Part shown: positions 16,804 through 25,520 of the stretch, piece by piece
Layout: each line of letters begins with the position of its first letter
How positions within the stretch are numbered: position 1 is the stretch's first letter
From: JAGQSZ01 sp049647585
GTDB taxonomy: Bacteria > Actinomycetota > Acidimicrobiia > Acidimicrobiales > Microtrichaceae
Direction of reading: 5' to 3'
Assembly: GCA_049647585.1 (NCBI GenBank)
Contig: JBARXY010000012.1
Coordinates: 62,001-126,000 of the forward strand
Length of the DNA stretch: 64,000 nt
Notes under the pieces: generated by a model
The model's database searches: none
Seen by the model: the letters and a program-made list of their open reading frames with translations, nothing else
What the model was told of the DNA's origin: nothing
Program-made: the position numbers and the translations under genes

Positions 16804-18504
16804 TCAGCTATCAGGCGTTTGGCCCAGAATCCTGCTCGCCCAGGGATAGTCCGGCTTGCCGTTCGGACCGCGCTCCACACGGTCCACAATCACGATCCGC
16901 TTGGGACATTTGTATGCGGCAATCCTGCTCCGACAGTGCGCCGTGAGCTGCTCCACCAGCTCCGAACCAGCCGTGTTCGCGGCACCGGCAGAGTTGCCTC
17001 CGCTAGCGGCGAACGACGGCTCGAGAGAAACGACAGCTTGAACCGCACTCCCCCATTTCTCATCGGGAACTCCAACGACGTTTGCGTCGTGAACAGCAGG
17101 ATGCGACTTCAGAGCCTCTTCGACCTCTTCCGGATAGACCTTCTCACCTGCGGTGTTGATGCACGCCGAGCCCCTCCCGAGCAGGTGGATCGTGCCATCG
17201 GGTTCGACGGTCGCGTAGTCACCGGGGATCGACCAGATCCTGCCGGCGAATTCCCGGAACGTTTCGGCGCTCTTTACGGGGTCCTTGTAGTAGCCCACCG
17301 GGATCGGTCCACCGACCGCCAGAAGTCCACGTTCTCCGGATCCGGGAGCCACCTCGCGACCCTCTTCGGTGAACACCCTGGCATTGGGACCCAGCGCGAA
17401 CCTCGCTGTCTTCGCCGGTGCATTTCGCCGCGATACCGATGTCGCGAAGCCGACCCCTTCGGATGACCCGAGGCTGTCCGCAAGGGTGGCGGAACACCAT
17501 TCCAGCAACGACTCCTTGGCTTCCTTGGACCACATCACCCCGGAGGAAAGGATGATCTTGAGCGATGAGATGTCGTATGGCTCTCCGACGACTCTGGCTT
17601 CGTCGAGCGCAGCCAGCATCGGCTTCGCGAAGGCGTCGCCGACGATCGTCAGCTGCGTGACCTTGTTGCGGTCAACCACCCTGCACAACTCATGTCCGTC
17701 GAAGGAGCGGCCGGTCAAGGTCACGATCGCACCTCCGGCAGACAGCACCGCGACCGATGTGATCGCCGAGGTCCCGTGCATCAGAGGTGCTGCTGGCAGC
17801 AGCCGAACCGCCTTGTTGCGTTCGTGGAAGGTCCTGGCTGCTGCGGCAACCTCGTCAGGCGTTTCGGGTATCGCTGCGCCGATGACCCCGAACGTCGCGG
17901 CGCCGGTCCCCAACAGGCTTCGGTGCGGCCACATGACTCCCTTTGGGCTTCCCGTGGTTCCACCGGTGTAGAGCAACCAGAGGTCGTCGCCGGAGCGTTC
18001 GATCACAGGCGCCGGTTCGCTCTCCCGTACCACTGTCTCGTAGTCGAGCGCCCAGTCCGGACATGGATGTTCAGCGTCGGCTCCGACACAGACGAACGAG
18101 CGGAGTTGTGGCAGAGCACTGCGGATGCTGTCCAGACGGTCGGCGAACTCGGCGTGGAACACCACGGCCTCCGAGTCGGAGTTGTCGAAGAGGTACTCGA
18201 GTTCGGCCTGCAGGTACCGGTAGTTGACGTTGACCGTCGCCGCTCGCAACTTGAATGCGGCGAAGGTTGCCTCCAGGTACTCGGGCCGGTTGTACATGTA
18301 GATGGCGACCTTCGATCCGACGGTAATGCCGTCGGCTGCGAGGGCGCCGGCAAGACGGGCGGAACGACTCTCGAACTCGCCCCAGGTCCGGATCAGGTCA
18401 TCGTGAATCAGTGCCGGAGCGTCGGGCACGGTCGAGGCAACGGTCTCCCAGACGGTCGCCAGGTTCATTCCTCGGTCGTGCTCAGCCTTCGCCTGATCGG
18501 TCAT
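16804..18504 (-). CDS. Acyl-CoA synthetase / AMP-dependent ligase
   Basis: 566 residues of the ANL superfamily. It activates a carboxylic acid through an acyl-adenylate and transfers it to CoA. The P-loop-like motif is YTGGTTGSPKGV; ADSLGSSEG, IPGDYATVEPDGTIHLLGRGS and INTAGEKVYPEEVEEAL are the A5, A8 and hinge regions; the C-terminal catalytic Lys lies in GPNGKPDY. It resembles actinobacterial FadD proteins used for lipid or steroid side chains, but the substrate is not readable. The start is supported by TATCCT six bases upstream. Confidence 0.87.
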   Translation of the reverse strand: MTDQAKAEHDRGMNLATVWETVASTVPDAPALIHDDLIRTWGEFESRSARLAGALAADGITVGSKVAIYMYNRPEYLEATFAAFKLRAATVNVNYRYLQAELEYLFDNSDSEAVVFHAEFADRLDSIRSALPQLRSFVCVGADAEHPCPDWALDYETVVRESEPAPVIERSGDDLWLLYTGGTTGSPKGVMWPHRSLLGTGAATFGVIGAAIPETPDEVAAAARTFHERNKAVRLLPAAPLMHGTSAITSVAVLSAGGAIVTLTGRSFDGHELCRVVDRNKVTQLTIVGDAFAKPMLAALDEARVVGEPYDISSLKIILSSGVMWSKEAKESLLEWCSATLADSLGSSEGVGFATSVSRRNAPAKTARFALGPNARVFTEEGREVAPGSGERGLLAVGGPIPVGYYKDPVKSAETFREFAGRIWSIPGDYATVEPDGTIHLLGRGSACINTAGEKVYPEEVEEALKSHPAVHDANVVGVPDEKWGSAVQAVVSLEPSFAASGGNSAGAANTAGSELVEQLTAHCRSRIAAYKCPKRIVIVDRVERGPNGKPDYPWASRILGQTPDS

Positions 18505-18510
18505 GGAAGA

Positions 18511-18516
18511 AGGATA
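18511..18516 (-). promoter_or_regulatory. Candidate -10 element for the acyl-CoA synthetase gene
   Basis: TATCCT on the minus strand, 6 nt before the ATG at 18504. Leaderless arrangement. Confidence 0.5.
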
Positions 18517-18538
18517 CGGTCACCTCCGCCGGCACGGG

Positions 18539-21500
18539 TCACCTGAGAGTTCTGGCCAGTACGCCCGGATCCTCGCTCCGTGGATCGAACCCGCAGATCC
18601 AAACCCGCAGGTTGTGTCGACCTGCTGGGATCCGATAGCGATCGAGGGTGTCCGGTCCACACGACGCGGTCCCGATCCCCCGCTGGGCAATGTCCAGGTA
18701 TAGGTAGGTGCGGGTCTGGTCGCCATCGGAGCGCCTGACAGAGCCCGGTCCGCCACCCGCTATTGCAGGCAGTTCGTGGCTGTGCAGGGCGCCCCACAAG
18801 TCGTCGTCGCTGTGGTGTCGCACCGAGAACCCGGGACGATCGGCCTCCGTCGGCTGCTCGGCGACGACCAGGATCCCCTCGCGTTGTCGCCCTGCACCTG
18901 CGCGTGTCAGCGCGACCCAACGAAGTCCCGTCCGATGGCCGTGTTCCTGGGGTACAGCGTGGTCCACGTACATCTGGTCAACCGATGTCCGCCACCGGCC
19001 AACACGACTCGCTGCGCGTCGGTCCGGGTAGCACTCGTGTGGTCCATCACCGAACCACTCGACGTTCGACCAAGGCGATCCGCCCTCCAGGACGAACTCG
19101 AAACCCACACGCGGCAAGTCGGTCAGTTCACGTGGAATCCGCATCTCGGCGTCGATCCTGGTCCAACCGTCCGACAGCCTCGACACCACTCGACGGACCT
19201 TCACAACATTCCCGCTGCCGACCACAAGTCGTCCGCTCTGGGTGATCTCGGTGACGTCACCTCCGGATGCGTCGAGCGTGCGTGTCCGCTCTCTGCCCGG
19301 AATCCATTCGGCCCTGTCCAGACCCTGTTCATCGACCCAGCGGCCGAGGTTCCCAACCAGGCCCCGCATCCACCCCTGGCGAAGCCCGTCATTGTCGGTC
19401 AACGCCCGGAACACCGTTGGGCGCCATCTGATCACATTGATGTCGAGCTGGCCCGACGGTCGCATCGGATCGACTTCCCGGAGCGCCTGGCGCTCCTTAC
19501 GAAGATCCGCCGGTGCAGCACTCAGCGGAATCATCATCTGCTCGACCGCGACCACATGGCCCGCGCCCGCCCAGTCGCTACGCCGACGCAGAGCAAAGGT
19601 CACGGTCAGGTGCACCTCGGCATCTGAGTTGGCCCGGGCCAGGGCCGACCGGCGGAACGGAAGCGCGACGCTGACTTCCGAACGGGCCGCGATGGCTGGC
19701 AGTTCAAGCTCCCCCGAGGCGATTACCTCGCCGTCGATCGTGAGCTCCCAGCGGGCGCGCAGGTCCGAAGTATCTACGAACCACCGACGGTTCCTGACGC
19801 GCAGGGCCGGGCGTGGTTGCCCGATCGAGTTCGTCAGGGTGACCGTCACGGGTCGTCCGACATGATGAACCTCGGCCATTGCCGGTCCAGGGACCCGGTC
19901 GGCCGAGACGAGACCGTCGCAGACGAAGTTCGAATCGTTGGGAACGTCTCCGAAGTCACCGCCGTAGCCCCAGCTCGGTCCACCTAGCGGTCCTCGAAGC
20001 TGGGTGCCGTCGCCATCGAAGAGCTTGAGGCCGTGGTCGACCCACTCCCAGATGAAGCCGCCCTGAAGTCCGGGCGTGGACTCGAACGCCTCCCAGTAGT
20101 CCGACAGTGACCCGTTCGAGTTGCCCATTGCGTGGGAGTACTCACACAGAATCAGCGGGCGGCGGTCGTCGCGGCCCGATCCTGCCCACGCTGTGATGTC
20201 CTCGATCGAGGAGTACATCGGGCAGACCACATCGCTGACCGGTGCCGCTGCGTGGAGGTCATGCATGAACGGACCCTCGTACTGGATCGGGCGACTCGGG
20301 TCGTAGCTGCGTAGAAACGCGGCTGCTGCGTCGTGGGCCGCTCCGTATCCGGACTCGTTTCCGAGCGACCAGATGATGATCGAGGGATGGTGCTGATCGC
20401 GTTCGACCATCCGCTGCACACGCTCGATGATCGAATGGGTGTAGCTGGTGTCGTGGCATAGCGACGCCTGCCTCGAATGCGACTCGATATTTGCTTCGTC
20501 AATCAGATAGAGGCCCAGCTCGTCACAAAGTTCCGCCAGGTGCTCATCGTGGGGGTAGTGGGCGGCCCTCACCGCGTTCAGGTTGTGGGCCTTCATCATC
20601 AGCAGGTCGGTCCGGGTCTGTTCAGCCGTGACCGCCCGACCGGTCTCGGGGCTGTGCTCATGGATGTTGACTCCATGGAGCAGCACGGGTTGACCGTTGA
20701 TGAGCAACTCGTTGGCGGCGATCTCTATCGACCGGAAACCGCACAACGAACCGTGGACCTGCGCGACCCGGGACTCGGGGTCCCTCAGGACCAGCATCGT
20801 TCGGTACAGGCAGGGGTTCTCGTGGGACCAGGGCGCGGGTTTGGGGACCTGTAGCTCAGCCCGCACGACTCCGGGCTCGACGAACATCCCCGACAGCAAC
20901 GAGGAAACCTCGTCCGAGTCGTCCCAGACGGGAACCTCGATCTGACCGGTGGATGCCAGCGTGCGTGGCTTCCGGCCCGGCTTCGATCGGGACTCGACCC
21001 ATAGTTCGACGGTCCATCCCCGTTCCCGCACGATCGGGCCGGTGAGTCTCGCCTCCAGATCGAGTGTGCCGATTCCGTCCTTCAAATTGGGAATCAGCTT
21101 CACCTGGGCGAACGCTGATTCAGGTACTGAATACAGCGACACGCTCCGCTGGATTCCTCCGTGCCACCACTGGTCCTGATCCTCCAACCAAGTTTGGGCC
21201 GACCATTTCGTGACCACGATGGCCAACTCGGCGCGACGTCCGGGCGTTACAACCGCGCTCAGATCGAACTCGCTGGGAAGTCGACTGTCCGTTCCGCCGC
21301 CGACCAGTTCGCCGTTGACGAACACCTGAACGACGGACTCGGCTGCGCCGACACGCAGGATCACCCGCCGCCCCTTCCAGTGGCGCGGGACGCTGATTCT
21401 GCGCCGGTATACACCTGTTGGATTCGCCTTCGGAAAACCGGGCGGATCCTCGCCGAAAGGCATGATCACATTTGTGTAGCGCGGCGCTTCGAACGCCCTG

Positions 21501-21940
21501 TTTCCGTCACCCGCGACCACGGGACCCTGAAGTGTCCATGCGCCTGGAACGCCTATCTTCGACCATCCCGCCTTGGCCGAGACCGGCCCGGACGACATGG
21601 GCCCAGCCGAGATGGGCCCGGACGAGATTGGCCCGGACGAGATGGGCCCGGAGAGGATCTCCGCCTGGACCTCTTCGGGACTCTCCAGCAGGAGGAAGTC
21701 CCACGTGCCGTCAAGGTCCAGGGACCAATCGTCCTGGCTGACTTCGCCTCTACCCGTTCCGCCGCCCGTGCCGCCGCCAGCACCACCCGCTCGTCCGGAA
21801 AGCAGCTGTCTGGCGTGGTCGATCCCGTCGGTGAACACACCCGAGCCGCGCATCGCAAGACGGTTCAGACTCGTCACGGCAGGGTCCTCGATCAATGGCA
21901 GGTCGATCAATGCCACGTCCGGAGCCGATTTCCGCCCCAT
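18539..21940 (-). CDS. lacZ: Beta-galactosidase, GH2 (LacZ type)
   Basis: 1133 residues. Domain order is that of LacZ: sugar-binding jelly roll (DDWSLDLDGTWDFLL, GVYRRRISVP), immunoglobulin-like domains, the TIM barrel (GVNIHEHSPETGR, AVRAAHYPHDE), then the beta-galactosidase small chain. The acid/base Glu is in GNESGYGA (about residue 530) and the nucleophile in CEYSHAMGNSNG (about 600). No signal peptide, so it is cytoplasmic. The N-terminal domain carries a Gly/Thr-rich linker and an array of SGPIS-like pentapeptides absent from typical LacZ. It starts 3 bp after bcp, so they are probably cotranscribed. Confidence 0.9.
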   Translation of the reverse strand: MGRKSAPDVALIDLPLIEDPAVTSLNRLAMRGSGVFTDGIDHARQLLSGRAGGAGGGTGGGTGRGEVSQDDWSLDLDGTWDFLLLESPEEVQAEILSGPISSGPISSGPISAGPMSSGPVSAKAGWSKIGVPGAWTLQGPVVAGDGNRAFEAPRYTNVIMPFGEDPPGFPKANPTGVYRRRISVPRHWKGRRVILRVGAAESVVQVFVNGELVGGGTDSRLPSEFDLSAVVTPGRRAELAIVVTKWSAQTWLEDQDQWWHGGIQRSVSLYSVPESAFAQVKLIPNLKDGIGTLDLEARLTGPIVRERGWTVELWVESRSKPGRKPRTLASTGQIEVPVWDDSDEVSSLLSGMFVEPGVVRAELQVPKPAPWSHENPCLYRTMLVLRDPESRVAQVHGSLCGFRSIEIAANELLINGQPVLLHGVNIHEHSPETGRAVTAEQTRTDLLMMKAHNLNAVRAAHYPHDEHLAELCDELGLYLIDEANIESHSRQASLCHDTSYTHSIIERVQRMVERDQHHPSIIIWSLGNESGYGAAHDAAAAFLRSYDPSRPIQYEGPFMHDLHAAAPVSDVVCPMYSSIEDITAWAGSGRDDRRPLILCEYSHAMGNSNGSLSDYWEAFESTPGLQGGFIWEWVDHGLKLFDGDGTQLRGPLGGPSWGYGGDFGDVPNDSNFVCDGLVSADRVPGPAMAEVHHVGRPVTVTLTNSIGQPRPALRVRNRRWFVDTSDLRARWELTIDGEVIASGELELPAIAARSEVSVALPFRRSALARANSDAEVHLTVTFALRRRSDWAGAGHVVAVEQMMIPLSAAPADLRKERQALREVDPMRPSGQLDINVIRWRPTVFRALTDNDGLRQGWMRGLVGNLGRWVDEQGLDRAEWIPGRERTRTLDASGGDVTEITQSGRLVVGSGNVVKVRRVVSRLSDGWTRIDAEMRIPRELTDLPRVGFEFVLEGGSPWSNVEWFGDGPHECYPDRRAASRVGRWRTSVDQMYVDHAVPQEHGHRTGLRWVALTRAGAGRQREGILVVAEQPTEADRPGFSVRHHSDDDLWGALHSHELPAIAGGGPGSVRRSDGDQTRTYLYLDIAQRGIGTASCGPDTLDRYRIPAGRHNLRVWICGFDPRSEDPGVLARTLR
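21579..21653. repeat. Five 15-bp in-frame repeats in lacZ
   Basis: Units start at 21579, 21594, 21609, 21624 and 21639, each close to GAGATGGGCCCGGAC. They encode a run of SGPIS/SGPMS-type pentapeptides in a loop of the first GH2 domain. Confidence 0.9.
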
Positions 21941-21943
21941 GGT

Positions 21944-22405
21944 TCAGGTTCCCGCGGTGCTTGCGCCCAGAACCTCCAGGGCCTTGTCTGCGTGCATGTC
22001 CATGTTGATTTCCGAGGCGAAGCTTGCAAGAACCGTGCCATCGGCGCCGATGACGAACGTCGCTCGTCGACTCATCAACGGACCGGGACGTTTGACCCCG
22101 AAAGCCGCCGCTACCTTGCGATCCCTGTCCGAGAGCAGTGGGTAGTCAAAATCGTGCTTCGCCGCGAACTCCGCCTGACGATCGACACCATCAGCCGAGA
22201 TTCCGACCCGCTGCGCTCCGACGGCCGCAAACTCAGAGGCCAGGTCACGAAAGTGGCACGACTCCTTGGTGCAACCGGCGGTCATCGCCTTCGGGTAGAA
22301 GAACAGGACCACCGGACCGTTCTCGAGCAGCCCGTTGAGTGAGACTTCCGTTCCGCTCTGGTCGGGAAGTGTGAACTCCGGAGCCTTGTCACCTGCATTG
22401 ATCAT
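21944..22405 (-). CDS. bcp: Peroxiredoxin of the Bcp/PrxQ type
   Basis: 153 residues. A thiol peroxidase that reduces hydrogen peroxide and organic hydroperoxides in the cytoplasm. The peroxidatic Cys45 lies in AMTAGCTKESC and the resolving Cys50 is five residues later, the atypical 2-Cys arrangement of this class. The N-terminus GDKAPEFTLPDQSG and LLSDRDRKVAAAFGV are family signatures. ATG 22405 has a GAGGA motif upstream. It is the first gene of a bcp-lacZ pair. Confidence 0.92.
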   Translation of the reverse strand: MINAGDKAPEFTLPDQSGTEVSLNGLLENGPVVLFFYPKAMTAGCTKESCHFRDLASEFAAVGAQRVGISADGVDRQAEFAAKHDFDYPLLSDRDRKVAAAFGVKRPGPLMSRRATFVIGADGTVLASFASEINMDMHADKALEVLGASTAGT

Positions 22406-22458
22406 CGGTTGTCCTCATTCCATTGGGCTTCACTGCAACTGGCGTCAGGGACATCGAC

Positions 22459-23271
22459 TCAATCCCTCAGGAGGTGTCGACGGAGTTCATTGATGACGCT
22501 CCGGTCAAGGCCATTGTCGATCGCATAGCTCTCGGCGGAGCCGAACTCTCGGTTCAACCACTCCAACGTCGATCGCATGGTCTCGGGGCGGGCCGACCAG
22601 AGTCCGACTGTCAGATCCTCGTCGGTCACCTCGTCTCGGAGGTAACCGAATGACCACAACCACTGCAGTTGGATGGCGGTCACAGAACTCGATCTGGTGT
22701 AGTCCGCAACGATCGTCTCCGGATCGACTCCCAGCATCGACAGGAGCAGAGCTGCAACCAGCCCGGTCCGGTCCTTTCCGACTGCGCAGTGAAAGGCAAC
22801 GGCTCCTCGCTGCTCGGAAACGACGACATCGGCAACGGTGTTGAGTGTCCCGATAAGTCGACTGCCGAAGTTCTCGAGTATTTCTCGGTAGCGGACAATC
22901 AACAGCTCGGCGGCAAGGACCTCGTTCTTGTTGACCCAGGCGAAGGTCGGGTCGAGCAGAGGTTCATGCACGACATCGATTCCTTCGACGTTCATCACTC
23001 CGCTCTGGTCACGCTCGGATTCGGCTCGAAGGTCGACAACCCGGACGACGCCAAAGGCCTTCAGTTCCTCAGCAGATCCGTTCACCCTCTGCAGCGCATC
23101 TGCACGCAGAACCCGACCCGGCACTATCCGCTGCCCGGTCGACGTCGTCAGACCACCAAGGTCACGGACGTTGAAGATTCCGTCGCGCGCCAGGTCGGTA
23201 CGTAGCTTGGGACGTATCCCTTCCATCGGGTTGGCCATCGTTCGGGTAGCGCCCTTTCCGGGGTGACTCAC
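22459..23271 (-). CDS. Tyrosine-protein phosphatase (Y_phosphatase3 type)
   Basis: 270 residues. The cysteine phosphatase loop HCAVGKDRTG (HCX5R) is present, and NVRDLGGLTTSTGQRIVPGRVLRAD is the N-terminal signature of the PF13350-type phosphatases, which include mycobacterial PtpB. DLRAESERD supplies the substrate-binding loop. It may remove phosphate from Tyr/Ser/Thr proteins or phosphoinositides. Its start overlaps the stop of the upstream Lys/Ala-rich gene by ATGA, so the two are cotranscribed and coupled. No signal peptide; cytoplasmic. Confidence 0.85.
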   Translation of the reverse strand: MSHPGKGATRTMANPMEGIRPKLRTDLARDGIFNVRDLGGLTTSTGQRIVPGRVLRADALQRVNGSAEELKAFGVVRVVDLRAESERDQSGVMNVEGIDVVHEPLLDPTFAWVNKNEVLAAELLIVRYREILENFGSRLIGTLNTVADVVVSEQRGAVAFHCAVGKDRTGLVAALLLSMLGVDPETIVADYTRSSSVTAIQLQWLWSFGYLRDEVTDEDLTVGLWSARPETMRSTLEWLNREFGSAESYAIDNGLDRSVINELRRHLLRD

Positions 23272-24974
23272 GCCAGCGACGCCACTAGGCCGATGCCGTC
23301 GGTCGTCACCCGCAGGTCATCAATCTGTACGCCGATCGTGTCGTCCATGTCCGGCAGCGGGACCTGAACCACAGCTGGGAACTTGACCCGCAGCGGGGCG
23401 AGCGAAGCCAGCTCACCGACGCGCTTCGAGAGTTGATTGACAAACGATGGAAGCATCTTGGGTAGCTCCAACCAGGCTGCCTGAACGGACAGTTCAAGTT
23501 GTCCACGCAACAGTCTGGTGCGCACCTCGGTGCGCAGTGACGTCCGCAGATCTGGGAACGTCTCAGGTAATAGGCGCGTATTGCGAACCCGACCTCCGAC
23601 CGCCTGCTCACTCAGCGTCACGTCCAACTCGAACGGAAGCGGCAGGTCGCCCGCCGCACGGAACAGGAGCTGATGCGTGAGCAGGTCAACCACCGAGGAT
23701 GCGAGCCCAAACCCGACGCGCTTGCCTGCGATCGGGACCGGCAGAGCCGAGCCCCGAACCGATTCTGATGCCGCAAGCCCGATGCTCAACAGTCCGGACG
23801 AGACGCTGACGCGGGCGGATCCGGGCTTGACTCCCAGGTCCAACAACATCGTGCCAACCTCTGGGTCAAGATCAAGTCCGGTGGTTCCGACATGCTCGCC
23901 GAGCGCCGCGAACAGCGACTCGCCGACTCCGCCCAATAGAAGCCCGAACATCGCAACGATCCCGGGCCAGACCTGGGCGTCCACACCCTCCGGAATCGCC
24001 GCACCTTGATCCGTGGTGAGTGCGACCAGAACGGCCTCCCGAAGATCCAGACCCAAAGAGATCACGCCGTTGGGGCGGACCTCAATGAAGGGACTAACGA
24101 GTGCTTCACCGAGAACCGGAATCGGCGCCGGAGGAATAGCGGGAATACTCATTCCAGTCACGCCAACGGGCGCCGAACCATTCGAATCGGGCGAAATCGT
24201 TCCCGAACCGTCCGGGACGGGACTGACAGCACCGTCGACAGAAGCGCCGGCCGAAACTTCACCATCGGCCGAGACGAACACTCGGACGCGGCCGCCGTCC
24301 TCTGAACGCAACTCGCAGCGAACGTTGACCACGGTGAGACCCAGACGAACCGGGACCTCGCCAACCCCGGGCAGCGAAACGGTCGTCTCCAACGGGTCGA
24401 TAGCCATGCCGGCACCAACCACGAACGGCAGCAGCTCGTTGATCATCTCCTCGGTCACTGACGCACACATCGCCATGCGGGGCGAGCCAGAGTCCTTTGC
24501 CCTCGCTGAACCCCCCTCGGCCCTACCCGTCTTGGCCCGACCGGTCTCGACCCGACCCGTCGGCGTCGACTTCGTCTGAGTCGGTGCCTCCTCGGCGGCG
24601 ACCTTCGCTACTGGGCTCGTCACAGCCGGCTTCTTGGCCGGGGCCTTCTTTGCTGCAGTCTTCTTTGCAGCGGCCTTCTTAGGTGACTTGACCGGCGCCT
24701 TGGCTGCGGCCTTCTTCGCGGCGGGGCTCTTCGCTGCAACCTTCTTCGCTGCGGCCTTCTTCGCGGCCGGCGCCTTGGCTGCGGCCTTCTTCGCGGCGGG
24801 TCTCTTCGCTGCGGCCTTCCTAGCGGCTGGCGTCTTGGCAGCGGCCCTCTTCGCGGGCGCATTCTTGGCTGCGCCAGTAACCGACTTTCGACTCGATCTG
24901 ACCGTCGGATTTACAACTGGGGCCGGCCCCTTCACCTCGGAACCGTCTTCGGGCGTGTCGCTCACAGCTTCCAT
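23268..24974 (-). CDS. Protein with histone-H1-like Lys/Ala tail and unrecognised C-terminal domain
   Basis: 568 residues. Residues about 29-125 are an H1-like tail of AAKK, PAAKK and KAAAK units. A linker rich in TGRAKTGRAE-type repeats follows. The remaining 400 residues are a mostly hydrophobic beta-rich region with paired SLPGVGEVPVRLGL and VKFPAVVQVPLPD segments and no catalytic motif; a lipid-binding DUF2993-like fold is possible but unproven. No signal peptide. ATG 24974 was chosen over upstream codons because it keeps the divergent gene clear and has GACAAT six bases before it. It is coupled to the phosphatase gene. Confidence 0.7.
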   Translation of the reverse strand: MEAVSDTPEDGSEVKGPAPVVNPTVRSSRKSVTGAAKNAPAKRAAAKTPAARKAAAKRPAAKKAAAKAPAAKKAAAKKVAAKSPAAKKAAAKAPVKSPKKAAAKKTAAKKAPAKKPAVTSPVAKVAAEEAPTQTKSTPTGRVETGRAKTGRAEGGSARAKDSGSPRMAMCASVTEEMINELLPFVVGAGMAIDPLETTVSLPGVGEVPVRLGLTVVNVRCELRSEDGGRVRVFVSADGEVSAGASVDGAVSPVPDGSGTISPDSNGSAPVGVTGMSIPAIPPAPIPVLGEALVSPFIEVRPNGVISLGLDLREAVLVALTTDQGAAIPEGVDAQVWPGIVAMFGLLLGGVGESLFAALGEHVGTTGLDLDPEVGTMLLDLGVKPGSARVSVSSGLLSIGLAASESVRGSALPVPIAGKRVGFGLASSVVDLLTHQLLFRAAGDLPLPFELDVTLSEQAVGGRVRNTRLLPETFPDLRTSLRTEVRTRLLRGQLELSVQAAWLELPKMLPSFVNQLSKRVGELASLAPLRVKFPAVVQVPLPDMDDTIGVQIDDLRVTTDGIGLVASLA

Positions 24975-24980
24975 ATCAGA

Positions 24981-24986
24981 ATTGTC
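24981..24986 (-). promoter_or_regulatory. Candidate -10 element for the Lys/Ala-tail gene
   Basis: GACAAT on the minus strand, 6 nt before the ATG at 24974. Confidence 0.4.
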
Positions 24987-25024
24987 TAGTTCATTCTTGC
25001 TAGGTCGACCGATGCGAAAGTGGC

Positions 25025-25030
25025 CATAAT
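25025..25030 (+). promoter_or_regulatory. Candidate -10 element for the PGPGW gene
   Basis: CATAAT, 6 nt before the ATG at 25037. With 24981-24986 this forms a compact divergent promoter region. Confidence 0.45.
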
Positions 25031-25036
25031 TGACAT

Positions 25037-25516
25037 ATGACCTCGGCCGAAGATTCCGACCAGAAGTCCCGGACGGCGCTCCGTGGGGCGCCATCCGACG
25101 AAGAACCAAACTTCAAAAGGCGCATCATCGACTCGGCGATCGAAGCCGAGTTCGAAACAGGCAAACGTGAAGAAACCGTCGAGGAAGCCCAGCGGAGCGT
25201 GGCCAAACGCCTTGCCCGGGCGACGTTGGGTTTCATTGTGATTGGAATCGGCATCGCGTTACTTCCGCTGCCCGGCCCGGGTTGGGCGCTCATAATCATC
25301 GGACTTACGATGCTTCCCTTCGCCTGGGCCGAGCGGACCGTGAAGATCATCCGACGCAAGGTTCCCGGAATCCCCGAAGACGGCCGGATTCCCAATTCCA
25401 CCTGGGTGATACTGGGGTTCACGATGATCACCTTCTCGACTCTGAGCATTCTCTTCGGCGATGACATGACCGGTTGGGTCAGGTCCGTCGGCCATCCGGA
25501 CAGACTTCTAGGGTGA
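25037..25516 (+). CDS. PGPGW-motif membrane protein
   Basis: 159 residues. A charged cytoplasmic N-terminus (about 60 residues) precedes two membrane hairpins. The first holds the signature LLPLPGPGWALIIIGL, which defines PF09656/TIGR02611 proteins of actinobacteria; a second span is VILGFTMITFSTLSILF. Function unknown. It ends 4 bp before the ABC ATPase start, so it may be the first gene of the compatible-solute transporter transcript. Confidence 0.8.
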   Translation: MTSAEDSDQKSRTALRGAPSDEEPNFKRRIIDSAIEAEFETGKREETVEEAQRSVAKRLARATLGFIVIGIGIALLPLPGPGWALIIIGLTMLPFAWAERTVKIIRRKVPGIPEDGRIPNSTWVILGFTMITFSTLSILFGDDMTGWVRSVGHPDRLLG

Positions 25517-25520
25517 GCCT

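Noticed and set aside
23268..24974. Nucleoid protein HupB
   Set aside because: The Lys/Ala tail is similar, but the HU fold is absent and the other domain is much larger and hydrophobic.
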